From the NCBI GenBank assembly GCA_024653775.1, contig JANLHZ010000311.1, positions 1 through 38,546 of the forward strand: DNA of 38,546 nucleotides. The letters run 5' to 3'. Of the stretch, positions 1 through 7,612 are shown piece by piece; position 1 is the stretch's first letter; each line of letters starts with the position of its first letter. The DNA is from Planctomycetota bacterium (GTDB taxonomy: Bacteria > Planctomycetota > UBA8742 > JACQVU01 > JANLHZ01). The notes under the pieces were generated by a model. It was not told where the DNA came from, ran no database searches, and worked only from the letters and a program-made list of their open reading frames with translations. The position numbers and the translations under genes were made by a program.

Positions 1-149
1 CAGACGAGGACGTCCACACTCCCAGGTTTGTAGTGTGCCCGTGAGGGCATATAAACGCCTGACGGCGCCACTACGAACTCGAAATGCCCGGCACATGAAA
101 ATTACTCGTGAGTGGCGGTGAAGGCAGACGAGGACGTCCACACTCCCAG
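1..149 (-). repeat. Dispersed repeat family A, mosaic copy (core, X module, hairpin module, core)
   Basis: A 25-nt core occurs as exact direct copies at 1-25 and 125-149, a 124-nt period, so the array may continue beyond the window edge. Between them lie a hairpin module (30-74) and an X module (79-122). Read on the minus strand, the hairpin module is GTAGTG, then GCGCC-GTCA-GGCGT, then TGCCC-TCAC-GGGCA, then CACTAC: an outer 6-bp stem closing two small hairpins, a three-way junction. The same modules recur on the plus strand at 19022-19168 in a different order. No coding sequence is visible here. Confidence 0.8.
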
Positions 150-189
150 AATGCGCGGATAGTTCGATTCAGGTTCGGCTCGTTCGGGT

Positions 190-255
190 AAGGAATCAGA
201 AACGAAATTCATCTGCGCGCGATTTTGTACACCTTATTACTTTGAGGTTCCTTAA
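190..255 (-). repeat. Dispersed repeat family B, short internally deleted copy
   Basis: The ends are AAGGAA.. and ..TTCCTT. The segment 213-255 matches the terminal part of the full-length copies at 29755-29938 and 37914-38113, sharing GCGCGATTTTGTA and TTATTACTTTGAGG. It lies 12 nt downstream of the stop codon of the minus-strand membrane protein gene, in the same orientation relative to that gene as the other copies are to theirs. The middle of the element is missing. Confidence 0.65.
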
Positions 256-267
256 TTTCGCGTTCTG

Positions 268-750
268 TCAGTCGCTGGAGCCGCCGGCGGAACCTTCGGA
301 GCTGTCTCCCCCACCGTGTCCTCCACAGCAGCTTCCGCCGGAGTCGCCCAAAGCCTCAAGCGGCTGACTTTTATCCTTCATCAGTTTGTAGATCAGCAGA
401 GAGATCAGGATTCCGGGCAGACTTCCCACTCCCTGGACCGCCACGATCTCGAGATTCCAGATCGTCTCTCGTCCTTCCGCGTACCAGGTCAGCAGATACA
501 ATCCGCCCGGACCGGCGATGAGACCTCCGAGGATGCCCGCGAGTGCGGGCCTGCTGCAGATCAGATACCCGCCGATGACTCCTCCAAGCGCCGCGATAGC
601 CATTGCCGCTTCGAATGTGAATGCGATTCCGAAACCGAATCCAGAAAGTTCAAGCCCCGGCACCCCGCAGAGTACCACGAAAATGACTAGCCCCGCCGTC
701 TGGCGTCTGCTGAAGTCGAATTGAGTATTCGGAGCCGATTCATTAGCCAT
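268..750 (-). CDS. Small polytopic membrane protein with Gly/Cys/His-rich tail
   Basis: I do not recognise a named family. The 160-residue product shows about four hydrophobic segments (roughly residues 18-36, 40-64, 68-90 and 101-123) separated by short loops, so it should sit in the inner membrane. The tail (about 136-160) is almost all Gly, Ser, Asp and Glu, with a Cys-Cys-Gly-Gly-His cluster that could bind a metal. An AAAGGTGAT ribosome site precedes the ATG. It follows the E1 alpha gene by 50 nt on the same strand, so co-transcription is likely. Two repeat families follow its stop codon. Confidence 0.7.
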   Translation of the reverse strand: MANESAPNTQFDFSRRQTAGLVIFVVLCGVPGLELSGFGFGIAFTFEAAMAIAALGGVIGGYLICSRPALAGILGGLIAGPGGLYLLTWYAEGRETIWNLEIVAVQGVGSLPGILISLLIYKLMKDKSQPLEALGDSGGSCCGGHGGGDSSEGSAGGSSD

Positions 751-800
751 AGATCACCTTTCCATTTCTTAAAATGATCCCGCCTATAAGGAGTTGGAAG

Positions 801-1901
801 TCAATCCGCGAACACGCGCTCCGCAGCGATTTTGCCCTCCGGATACGGCTGAGCGAGGCCGTATTCCTCGGCTTCGTCGATCTCCGCGAGAACTTTCGCG
901 TCGAGACTCTTGATGTCCTTCTCGCTCATTATCCCCGCTTCGAGGATGTACTCGCTGAACAGCTTTATCGGGTCGCGAGCGACCCAAAGTTCCATCTCCT
1001 CCTTCGGGACGTATCGCTGATCGTCGTGGATGGCGTGTCCGCGCCGGCGGTAGGTCTTGATTTCGACGAGGGTCGGTCCGCCGCCGGAGCGCGCGCGATC
1101 GACCGCGTCCTTCGCCTTTTCGTAGGTATCGAGAACGTCGTTTCCGTCGCAGATGCTGCTCGGGAGTCCGTACGCGGCAGCCTTGTCCGCGAGGTTAGCG
1201 GTGAGCGTCTGTTTTGCGGTGGGCGTCGAATACGCGTAGCCGTTGTGCTCGATGAAGCACACGAACGGCAGGTTCCAAACCGCGGCGAGATTTATCGTTT
1301 CGTGGAAGTCGCCTATGCTCGACGCGCCGTCGCCTATAAAGGTCATCCCGATCTGATCGGTCTTCTTCATCTGGAACGCGAGGCTAGCGCCCGCGCAGAT
1401 CGCCATGCTCGTCCCGAGGTGGCTGACGGGGCCGAAGAGGCCGTAGTCGAGGCTTCCGACGTGCACGTTTCCGTCGCGACCGTCGGTCGGCGTCCCGGTG
1501 CGACCGCAGTAGTTCGTCATCAGCATCTTCGCGTTCATGCCTTTCATAAGATAGCACGCGAGGTTCCGGATCATGGGCGCGCAGACATCCTCCTTCTTCA
1601 GATGGATCGCGCACGCGACGGTCGCGCCCTCCTGCCCGAGGCTGCTGAACGCGCCGCCGACGATCTTCGACTGCTTGTGCATCTGCTCGATGCGATCGTC
1701 GAAGGCGCGGGTGAGCTTCATCCAGTAGAGCATTTCGCGCATCCGCTCTTCCGTGACGCCGAGTTCCTTATGCCTTCCGGCCCACGATTTCTGCGGCAGC
1801 AGCACGCGGGTGTGCGGGATCGAAGTCTGCGCGGGCTTCTTCTCCGACGGCGTCTCCGGCTTCGACTTCGGCTTGTGTTCCTTGACGGCTGATTTTGGCA
1901 T
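801..1901 (-). CDS. pdhA: Thiamine diphosphate-dependent 2-oxoacid dehydrogenase E1 component, alpha subunit
   Basis: This is the E1 alpha subunit of a pyruvate, branched-chain 2-oxoacid or acetoin dehydrogenase complex, which decarboxylates the 2-oxoacid on thiamine diphosphate. The 366-residue length fits the family. The ThDP/Mg motif begins GDGASSIGDFHE at about 190-201 and closes with EHNGYAYS at about 218-225, where many homologues have ENN. The first 40 residues are a Lys/Pro-rich extension. The expected beta subunit and E2 gene are not next to it: the downstream gene is a small membrane protein and the upstream gene is divergent. The true substrate cannot be told from sequence alone, so the symbol is approximate. 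Confidence 0.88.
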   Translation of the reverse strand: MPKSAVKEHKPKSKPETPSEKKPAQTSIPHTRVLLPQKSWAGRHKELGVTEERMREMLYWMKLTRAFDDRIEQMHKQSKIVGGAFSSLGQEGATVACAIHLKKEDVCAPMIRNLACYLMKGMNAKMLMTNYCGRTGTPTDGRDGNVHVGSLDYGLFGPVSHLGTSMAICAGASLAFQMKKTDQIGMTFIGDGASSIGDFHETINLAAVWNLPFVCFIEHNGYAYSTPTAKQTLTANLADKAAAYGLPSSICDGNDVLDTYEKAKDAVDRARSGGGPTLVEIKTYRRRGHAIHDDQRYVPKEEMELWVARDPIKLFSEYILEAGIMSEKDIKSLDAKVLAEIDEAEEYGLAQPYPEGKIAAERVFAD

Positions 1902-1996
1902 CGCTATTTCCGTTTCAGTTTCGACGAAAGATTCAGTTGAAGTAAATGATAGATCGATACGGACGACTATTCAAGAATGACGGGATATTTGAGGGG

Positions 1997-2041
1997 TTGC
2001 CGAGCGACTTCTTCGTGATATTATCCCATTATTAAATAATG
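1997..2041 (+). promoter_or_regulatory. Putative promoter and palindromic operator of the antitoxin-like gene
   Basis: A TTGCCG box (1997-2002) and a TATTAT box (2019-2024) are separated by 16 nt. Just downstream is a perfect inverted repeat, CATTATT-A-AATAATG (2027-2041), 17 nt before the ATG at 2059. A palindrome at the transcription start suits autoregulation by an antitoxin, but this is inferred from position only. Confidence 0.4.
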
Positions 2042-2058
2042 AACGCGCGGGGGCTGCG

Positions 2059-2361
2059 ATGCTTCTTGTAAATGAATCTCTTAAAAGAATAAAGGAAGCG
2101 CTCAAGCAAAGAAAGGAAGCTAGAGAACTTCTGAAGTCGTTGACGGACGAGCAGATCGACTGCCTTTTAGAAGCGATAAATCAGGCAATCGAAGACGATA
2201 AGCGCCTGCGCTCCGCTACGAGTCGTTCTGCTACGGGCAACGTTCCGTCGAGCGGAAAATCGCTCACGGACGATCCCGCATTCGGTTTGTGGAAAGATCG
2301 AAAATTAGACTCCGTTGAATATCAGCGAACTTTGCGATCCGAATGGGATGACGAAGAATGA
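2059..2361 (+). CDS. Antitoxin-like small protein, apparently orphan
   Basis: The 100-residue, highly charged protein has a predicted helical first half rich in Lys and Glu. Its C-terminal part contains DPAFGLWKDR followed by EYQRTLRSEWDDEE. Short LWKDR-type segments followed by an Arg-Glu-Trp helix are familiar from antitoxins of type II systems, where they embrace the toxin. No intact toxin follows: the stop codon overlaps an ATG (2358) that opens only a short, decayed reading frame before the next gene. The family call rests on this motif and on context; the DNA-binding fold is not obvious. Confidence 0.5.
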   Translation: MLLVNESLKRIKEALKQRKEARELLKSLTDEQIDCLLEAINQAIEDDKRLRSATSRSATGNVPSSGKSLTDDPAFGLWKDRKLDSVEYQRTLRSEWDDEE

Positions 2362-2445
2362 ACCAGTTTAGCCGTTATGACTTGCGCTGGAAGTCCAAGC
2401 TCCGTGCCGATAGAATACGATCCGCACCTTTGAAGGAATCTGCCA
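2358..2445 (+). pseudogene. Possible remnant of a MazF/PemK-type toxin start
   Basis: The ATG overlaps the antitoxin stop codon (ATGA), as in many toxin-antitoxin operons. The first residues read MNQFSRYDLRW, which resembles the SRYD-type start of MazF/PemK toxins. After about eleven codons the similarity ends and the next gene begins at 2446. Only the overlap and this short motif support the call. Confidence 0.22.
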
Positions 2446-3516
2446 ATGTCGATGGCGGCGCTTATAAAATTCAACAGCCAGAGCGGAGCGATAATCTGCG
2501 ACGAGGAATACCTCCACGCGGGCAAGCGCAGGGTTCCGTACGGAGACTATCTCGAAAGTCTGCTCGACGAAAAGCAGGCGGACGAACTCGACGCCGAACT
2601 GATCTACGCGATGGTCGGGACTCCGAGTCTTTCGGGCGAGGTCCAGCGCGAAATCCGCAAGGCACTCGGGAAGAAACACAAACGCAGCGTGAACGACGAA
2701 CCAGAAGTCGTGCCCTTCGACGACCTCGCGAGAATATGCACCGACACCGCGCGCACCCTCGTCAAGAAGTGGCAGGACCGCAGGCTCGACGCGCTTTACG
2801 GCTTCAATTCCGACGACTTCAACCGCGGCACGTTCAGCGAAGACGGAAAAAACATCGAAATCTCGCAGGAAGCCGTCAAGAAGCGCGCATCGGAGATGAC
2901 GTCGAGGCCCGAGAAATCCATCGCGCTTATCGAACACAGCGCGATCGTCTTCGGATGGGACCGCAAAAATGGAATCGCGGGTGTCACTTTCGACAGCGCC
3001 ACCGGGTCGTCGAGTTACATCTCCGGAGCCTTCGAAGTCATCGGACGCGGCTCGACCGCGGTCAAGATGACGCTGCAGGAATTCGTCGGGAGGCAGGACG
3101 TCAGCAGTCGCCGCATAGGTCGCGATCCAATCGAAAGCTGCACCGCGCTTCTCTGCGCCTACGCAAAGTGCGAGGAGCAGTTCCACGAAGTCGGCGGCTA
3201 TCCGCGCATTATTATCCTCGACGGATCGAAACTGAAGCACTCCGAGCGGGTGAAGGAAATCGCCAACGCGCCCGCGAAGCTCGCAAAGGAAATCGTCAAC
3301 GCCTACCGATGGGAGTTCATCGATCGAAAGACCGCGCACTCGCTAATCGAAGGCGTCGTATTCGCGAATCTCGGGTTCGATGAAGCAGAGGAAAAACTCT
3401 TCGCGTCCTGCCGAGAACCGTCGAAACTCGAACTCTGCCTCCGCGGCTACAAACCCGGATCGCTCCCCACGAAAGCCGCGTCGTTCAGCGCCCACGGAAA
3501 GCCTAAGAAAAAATGA
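2446..3516 (+). CDS. Divergent proteasome-beta-fold (Ntn hydrolase-like) protein, paralogue 1, probably inactive
   Basis: The 356-residue protein is clearly paralogous to the product of 4468-5532. Both share FN..(S/Q)GAI..DEE near the N terminus, a YGF...D(F/Y)..G.(F/Y)S..DG segment, GGYP.I.I.DG, and a C-terminal LRGYK. The order looks like a proteasome beta subunit: first strand with turn Asp19, a FGWD strand (equivalent to AGYD), a GRGS loop (about 200-203) followed by a helix, a DPIE-type helix and GGYP (250-253). An extra 100-150 residues lie in the middle. AAGGA 8 nt upstream supports the start at 2446, placing Ser2 where the nucleophilic Thr1 would be. The position matching Lys33 is Tyr35, so catalysis is doubtful. 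Confidence 0.6.
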   Translation: MSMAALIKFNSQSGAIICDEEYLHAGKRRVPYGDYLESLLDEKQADELDAELIYAMVGTPSLSGEVQREIRKALGKKHKRSVNDEPEVVPFDDLARICTDTARTLVKKWQDRRLDALYGFNSDDFNRGTFSEDGKNIEISQEAVKKRASEMTSRPEKSIALIEHSAIVFGWDRKNGIAGVTFDSATGSSSYISGAFEVIGRGSTAVKMTLQEFVGRQDVSSRRIGRDPIESCTALLCAYAKCEEQFHEVGGYPRIIILDGSKLKHSERVKEIANAPAKLAKEIVNAYRWEFIDRKTAHSLIEGVVFANLGFDEAEEKLFASCREPSKLELCLRGYKPGSLPTKAASFSAHGKPKKK

Positions 3517-3654
3517 GTGGCGGGGAGTGGTCAAGGGATTCACATTCTCAATTCCTGATTCTGCATTCTGCTTATTCATTTTGTGGCGCTCCCGCGAGAA
3601 TCCTGTTCATAATGTGAAGGATCGAATACCAACCAAAGCTGCCACCGAGGACCA

Positions 3655-4323
3655 ATGACACGAGAACTCTGGAACACCGTCGATAGTTACATTTGCGACG
3701 CCCTGAACGCCTGCGACGACGTGCTCGATCTCGCCCAGCGCGAGGCGGCGGACGCCGGCCTTCCGAACATCAGCGTCAGCGCCAATCAGGGAAAGCTCCT
3801 GAACCTCATCGCGAGGATGATGAACGCGCGCAACATTCTCGAAATCGGCACCCTCGGCGGATTCAGCGCCATCTGGATGGCACGCGCGCTGCCTCCGGGC
3901 GGCCGGCTCATCAGCCTCGAAATCGAACAGCAGTGCGCGGACGTCGCGAGAAAAAACATCGAGCGCGCGGGACTTTCCAAGCTCGTCGACATTCGCGTCG
4001 CGCCCGCTATCGAAACCCTGCCGAAGCTCGTTAAGGAGGTCGAGGCGCCGTTCGACCTCGTTTTCATCGACGCCGACAAAAAGAGCATCCCTGAGTATTT
4101 CGAGTGGGCGCTGAAAATGTCCCGCGTCGGTACGATGATCGTCGTCGACAACGTCGTCCGCGGCGGAACCGTTATCGATCCGGATTCGGACGACCCAGGC
4201 GTCCACGGCATTCGAAGGGTCAACGAGCTTATCGCTAGGGAACCGCGCGTCAGCGCGACCGCGATCCAGACAGTCGGAAGCAAAGGCTACGATGGACTTC
4301 TATTCGCGCTCGTCGTTGCGTAG
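3655..4323 (+). CDS. SAM-dependent O-methyltransferase, CCoAOMT-like family 3
   Basis: The 222-residue protein has the methyltransferase motif I LEIGTLGGFS (62-71), the acidic SAM-binding SLEIE, and the divalent metal-binding region FIDADK (137-142) followed by DNVVRGG (165-171). These are typical of small cation-dependent O-methyltransferases that methylate catechol-like hydroxyls. GAGGA lies 5 nt before the ATG. It sits between the two proteasome-like paralogues on the same strand, with gaps of 138 and 144 nt. The upstream gap holds an ATTCTGCATTCTGC-type simple repeat. The natural substrate is unknown, and a link with its neighbours is only suggested by position. Confidence 0.85.
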   Translation: MTRELWNTVDSYICDALNACDDVLDLAQREAADAGLPNISVSANQGKLLNLIARMMNARNILEIGTLGGFSAIWMARALPPGGRLISLEIEQQCADVARKNIERAGLSKLVDIRVAPAIETLPKLVKEVEAPFDLVFIDADKKSIPEYFEWALKMSRVGTMIVVDNVVRGGTVIDPDSDDPGVHGIRRVNELIAREPRVSATAIQTVGSKGYDGLLFALVVA

Positions 4324-4467
4324 TCGAAGTTCATCGGAGGCGCGGAGTTCGCGGTGCAACGCGGAGGAAAGAAAATCGTTTCCGCTTACGGCGAGGAATG
4401 AATTACTTGCACTTAATTTTTAATTATTAACTATTAATTTTAAATTATTAATTATTATTTTCACGAA
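4324..4467 (+). other. Intergenic gap with AT-rich low-complexity tract
   Basis: Positions about 4405-4462 are nearly all A and T, made of overlapping TTAATTA / AATTATTAA words, in sharp contrast to the GC-rich genes on both sides. It lies directly upstream of the GTG start at 4468 and may hold the promoter, but no convincing -35/-10 pair can be chosen in such sequence. Confidence 0.6.
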
Positions 4468-5532
4468 GTGACAAGCATCAACGCCATCCGTTTCAACGAG
4501 CATCAGGGCGCCATCGCTACCGACGAGGAGATGACCATCCAGAGCGAGGTCAAGCTGCCCGTGTCGGACAAGGTGCGCAACGTAATCCCGGACTCCATCA
4601 TCGAGCAGTACGGTCTTGTCGCGAGCGTATCGACGACTGGCTCCGCGCCGTTTGGAGTTCAGCTAACGGATACCGTAAGACGAAGGATTCGCGACGATCA
4701 TGATAGCTTCATCCTACGCACCGGGAAGCCGCCGGCGATCTCGAAATCCGTCGAGGACGTCGCGGAACTCGCTTTCGAAGTCGCCGCGGAAATGCGCAAG
4801 GACTACATCGACGAAGTTCTCCTTACCCGCTACGGATTTTCGCGCAAGGACTACATCAAAGGCTTCTACTCCGGAAAGGACGGCCGCGTCGACATCAAGG
4901 ACAAAACCGTTCTCGAATCCGCGAATCAGATGATCGTCGGAAAGTCGGAATACACGAGGCACTTCTCGCGCAACCACGGCTTCATCGCCGGGTGGTCTTC
5001 CGTCGACAACTTCCGGATGTATTACTTCTCGCTCGCGACGCTGCTACTCGAACCGATCGGCACCTTCTTCCAGGCGAGCGGCTCAGGACTCGATTCCGCG
5101 GACATCGTCTTCGGCGAATACGCGCGGCACCTCCCCCTCGATCAGCGACGGGGCGACATCGATCCAGTCGACGGCCTCTTCACGCTGATCAAAGCCCTAA
5201 ACATGGCGAGTCGCATGAGCTTCGGCTGCGGCGGCTATCCGAACATCACGATCTTCGACGGCAAACAGAAAGAGAATTCGAAGAAGCGCAAGGAAATCGC
5301 GGATCACCGCGCGAAGTTCGCGAGCGAAATCGTTTACGCCGCGGAAGAGCAGCTTATTACGCGCTCGCTCGCGTCTGAATGCATCGAGGACACTCTGGTG
5401 AAGGATAAGCCATTCCACGAGTCGGAGCAGAAAATCCTTTCGAAAACGAAAAATCTTCGCGCGCTTTCGAGACTGCTTCGAGGCTACAAACGCTCGGACG
5501 GAATATCTCTCGCGGACCGAAGACGAAAATAG
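4468..5532 (+). CDS. Divergent proteasome-beta-fold (Ntn hydrolase-like) protein, paralogue 2, with intact T/D/K
   Basis: The 354-residue product starts at GTG and reads M-T-S-I-N-A-I-R-F-N, so removal of Met exposes Thr as N-terminal residue, as in HslV and mature proteasome beta subunits. Asp19 (in GAIATDEE) and Lys35 fall where Asp17 and Lys33 of the proteasome lie. Further matches are GLVASVSTTG before a helix, a FIAGW strand, ASGSG (203-207) followed by DSADIVFGEY, a DPVDGLFTLIKALN helix, then C-GGYP (254-258) and ITIFDG. About 100-150 residues, including LTRYGFSRKDYIKG, are inserted mid-protein, and a Lys/Arg-rich tail follows the fold. No strong ribosome site is seen. The fold call is by eye from motif order; the family is unknown to me. 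Confidence 0.62.
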   Translation: MTSINAIRFNEHQGAIATDEEMTIQSEVKLPVSDKVRNVIPDSIIEQYGLVASVSTTGSAPFGVQLTDTVRRRIRDDHDSFILRTGKPPAISKSVEDVAELAFEVAAEMRKDYIDEVLLTRYGFSRKDYIKGFYSGKDGRVDIKDKTVLESANQMIVGKSEYTRHFSRNHGFIAGWSSVDNFRMYYFSLATLLLEPIGTFFQASGSGLDSADIVFGEYARHLPLDQRRGDIDPVDGLFTLIKALNMASRMSFGCGGYPNITIFDGKQKENSKKRKEIADHRAKFASEIVYAAEEQLITRSLASECIEDTLVKDKPFHESEQKILSKTKNLRALSRLLRGYKRSDGISLADRRRK

Positions 5533-5595
5533 TTCCGCGGCTAAAGGCCGCTACTCTGGACGCGCCGCAGTCGTAGCTGCGACCGGAAACAAAAA

Positions 5596-5621
5596 AGGGC
5601 GGGAATAATCCCGCCCTCGAT
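5596..5621. terminator. Bidirectional intrinsic terminator between convergent genes
   Basis: A perfect 9-bp stem (AGGGCGGGA at 5596-5604, TCCCGCCCT at 5609-5617) has a 4-nt loop. The minus strand runs into six T residues (plus-strand A at 5591-5596), giving a strong terminator for the gene at 5650-7278. The plus strand has CGATTTT after the stem, adequate for 4468-5532. Two further small hairpins (GCGGC..GCCGC and CGCAG..CTGCG) lie at about 5536-5575. Confidence 0.85.
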
Positions 5622-5649
5622 TTTCCCGACTTTGATTTTAGGACTCGAA

Positions 5650-7278
5650 CTATTCTCTTCTGTTCGATCCGATAAAGTCGTAGCGATAGTAAACTTCAAG
5701 ACTGAGGCAGTTGAGCGCGGTCGCGTAGACTCTTCCGCCCGCGCTTCCCCAGGCTCCGATCGGATCCCAGGAACCGTCCGCGTCTTCCCTCTTGCCCTGA
5801 CGCTGATTCTGGACGAGAGTATCCTTCATCGCGCCGTTCCACTCTGTCCACCACGGCTCGCCCATCTGGAAAATCGCGAGCGATCCGTAGTACCAATAGT
5901 AGAAGTCGATCTTGCGTTTCGGAGTCCACGTCGGAAGATCGCGGACGATAAGCGCTGCGCCGCGCTCGTTCACCGGATCTCCGCGGGGCACGCCCATGAA
6001 CAGCTTCGCGATGAGAGCGACTGCCGTCAGCGACTGGTTGTTGTCGTACGCGGGAACGCCGTTCGCAGTGGGAAGCCTCGAGTTGAGCTGATCCCGCTGA
6101 GTGTATCCGACCTGGCCATAGTCCGGATTGGTGACGATTTCGTACCACCTTTTCGCGCCTTCGAAGCACTGTTCCGGCACGTGAAGCCCGGCGATCTTCG
6201 CGCTCTTGAGAGCAAGAACCATCCAGCCCGAAACCGAGCTGTCGTTGTCGCCTGGACGCACGCCATATCTCCAGCCGAGACCCTCATTCTGGGAGCGAGC
6301 GATATAATCGATCGCGTTTTGCGCGGGAGTCGCGAGACGCTCGAACTGCGTCATCGCGTACGCCTCAGCCATCGCCATTGCCGCGCAGGAGTGATTATAG
6401 TTCGCGTGGGAATCGAGCGACGGGCCAAAAAGTCCGTCCGGCTGCTGAACCTGAAGGAGCCAGCGAAGCCCGTTCTGCACCGTTCTGCGATAATTTCCCT
6501 GTGTGTTGGTGTGACCGGCGCCGAGGTACGCAAGGAGCGAGAGGCCCGTCACGCCGACGTCGACGCTTTCCCATCCCTCGTCGGTTCCGCCGTCGATGTT
6601 GGAGCAGGTGCCCGGGAATTCCGGATCGGAGTTGCACATCTCATGGAAATCCTTCGCCTTCCACGAACCGTCCTCCGACTGGTGGCGCTTCAGCCACTTC
6701 AGCGCCGCTTCCACCGCGCTTTCGGTTCCACCGCCGCCACGGGCGCGGAGGTTCTCGCGACCGCCGCGACCGCCGAAGCGTCCGCCGCCGCCGAGTGCGC
6801 CGCTCGCGCCGACGCCCAGCGCGCTCGCGCCGACGTTCGGGTGGGGCACGTCGCTCATACTGTTATTGTCTGAAGGCGCAAGCTCGTTGAAGTCGTCGTT
6901 CGTCGCGTCCTCGTTGCGCTCGTCCACTGCCTCCTCGACGATCTCCGGATCCTCGGTCGGCTCCTCGATTGGCTCCTCGGTGCGATCGATCGGTTTGATG
7001 TCGCGGGGAACTTCCGGATCGTACGGATCTTCCTCCTCCGGCGCGATCTCGGTGTTGATGCGCGCGATCTGATCTTCCGGATCGGGCAGACCGACGACGA
7101 TGAGCGCAAGCACAAAGAGCAGAATGCCGTGTATGATTACGGAAATCGCAAACGTCGGCGACTGCTGGATGAATTTCGAGAACCCCGTCGCCGGTGGCGG
7201 CGGGATATATTCCTCGTGCTCTTCGAATTCATCATCGAACTCGTCGTCGTAAAGCTCTTCTTCTCTTTTACGGGCCAT
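5650..7278 (-). CDS. Membrane-anchored squalene-cyclase-like (alpha/alpha-toroid) repeat protein
   Basis: The 542-residue protein has an acidic cytoplasmic start (1-30), one transmembrane helix (about 43-63, in a TonB/energy-transducer-like IIHGILLFVLALIVVG setting), a Pro/Glu/Asp-rich linker (65-145) and a Gly/Arg-rich stretch (about 150-184). Prenyltransferase/squalene-oxidase repeats follow from about 187: LKWLKRHQSEDGSW, GLRWLLQVQQPDGLFG, AIDYIARSQNEGLGW and a final NQ..DGSWDP. The repeats form a helical toroid. The Asp-rich DxDD cyclase motif is not evident, so a terpene-cyclase activity is not claimed. Similar anchored proteins are common in planctomycete-like bacteria; their role is unknown. 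A terminator follows its stop. Confidence 0.8.
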   Translation of the reverse strand: MARKREEELYDDEFDDEFEEHEEYIPPPPATGFSKFIQQSPTFAISVIIHGILLFVLALIVVGLPDPEDQIARINTEIAPEEEDPYDPEVPRDIKPIDRTEEPIEEPTEDPEIVEEAVDERNEDATNDDFNELAPSDNNSMSDVPHPNVGASALGVGASGALGGGGRFGGRGGRENLRARGGGGTESAVEAALKWLKRHQSEDGSWKAKDFHEMCNSDPEFPGTCSNIDGGTDEGWESVDVGVTGLSLLAYLGAGHTNTQGNYRRTVQNGLRWLLQVQQPDGLFGPSLDSHANYNHSCAAMAMAEAYAMTQFERLATPAQNAIDYIARSQNEGLGWRYGVRPGDNDSSVSGWMVLALKSAKIAGLHVPEQCFEGAKRWYEIVTNPDYGQVGYTQRDQLNSRLPTANGVPAYDNNQSLTAVALIAKLFMGVPRGDPVNERGAALIVRDLPTWTPKRKIDFYYWYYGSLAIFQMGEPWWTEWNGAMKDTLVQNQRQGKREDADGSWDPIGAWGSAGGRVYATALNCLSLEVYYRYDFIGSNRRE

Positions 7279-7612
7279 GGTTCAACCTCTGAAAAATTGG
7301 TGGATACCGAATGATAGATAATTCCTGGAAATATGCAAAGACTTTTAAAAGTTGTGTGAACAGACTTTTAGCCGTCACTTTAACAAATGAACGAGGGTCG
7401 TTCGAACATGGTTCGATCCGGGCAAAAATTTTTTCAGGATTTCCGTAATCCACTAACTCCGTTATGTCGTTATCGCAAGTATTGTGTAATTACTACGCAT
7501 AAACTCCGTTTGCCGCGATTCGAGAGCTTTTTGACTTGCATCTTGTTAAAATTCCTCCGCCCGACAAGAATACCTATGGATTCGGGCGCAACTCCACCGC
7601 ACAAGTCGTTAA
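7279..7612. other. Divergent intergenic region of 334 bp
   Basis: This AT-richer spacer separates the starts of 5650-7278 (minus) and 7613-9652 (plus), so both promoters should lie here. TTGACT at 7531-7536 looks like a -35 box but has no well-spaced -10 box. A GGTTCGATCC word at about 7411-7420 resembles a tRNA T arm but has no tRNA around it. Nothing else is supported. Confidence 0.5.

Noticed and set aside
1-149. Possible CRISPR array from two exact 25-nt repeats
   Set aside because: The 99-nt spacing is too long, the spacer contains modules found elsewhere in the window, and there are no cas genes.
2358-3383. 341-codon frame starting at the antitoxin stop
   Set aside because: Beyond 2446 it is the off-frame shadow of the proteasome-like gene, Arg-rich and without motifs.
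5632-6873. Long plus-strand open frame over the repeat protein
   Set aside because: It is antisense to a well-supported gene with recognisable repeats, and its translation is Arg/Ala/Val-rich without motifs; GC-rich codon use creates such frames.
7395-7440. tRNA-like T-arm sequence GGTTCGATCC
   Set aside because: No acceptor, D or anticodon arms can be built around it.
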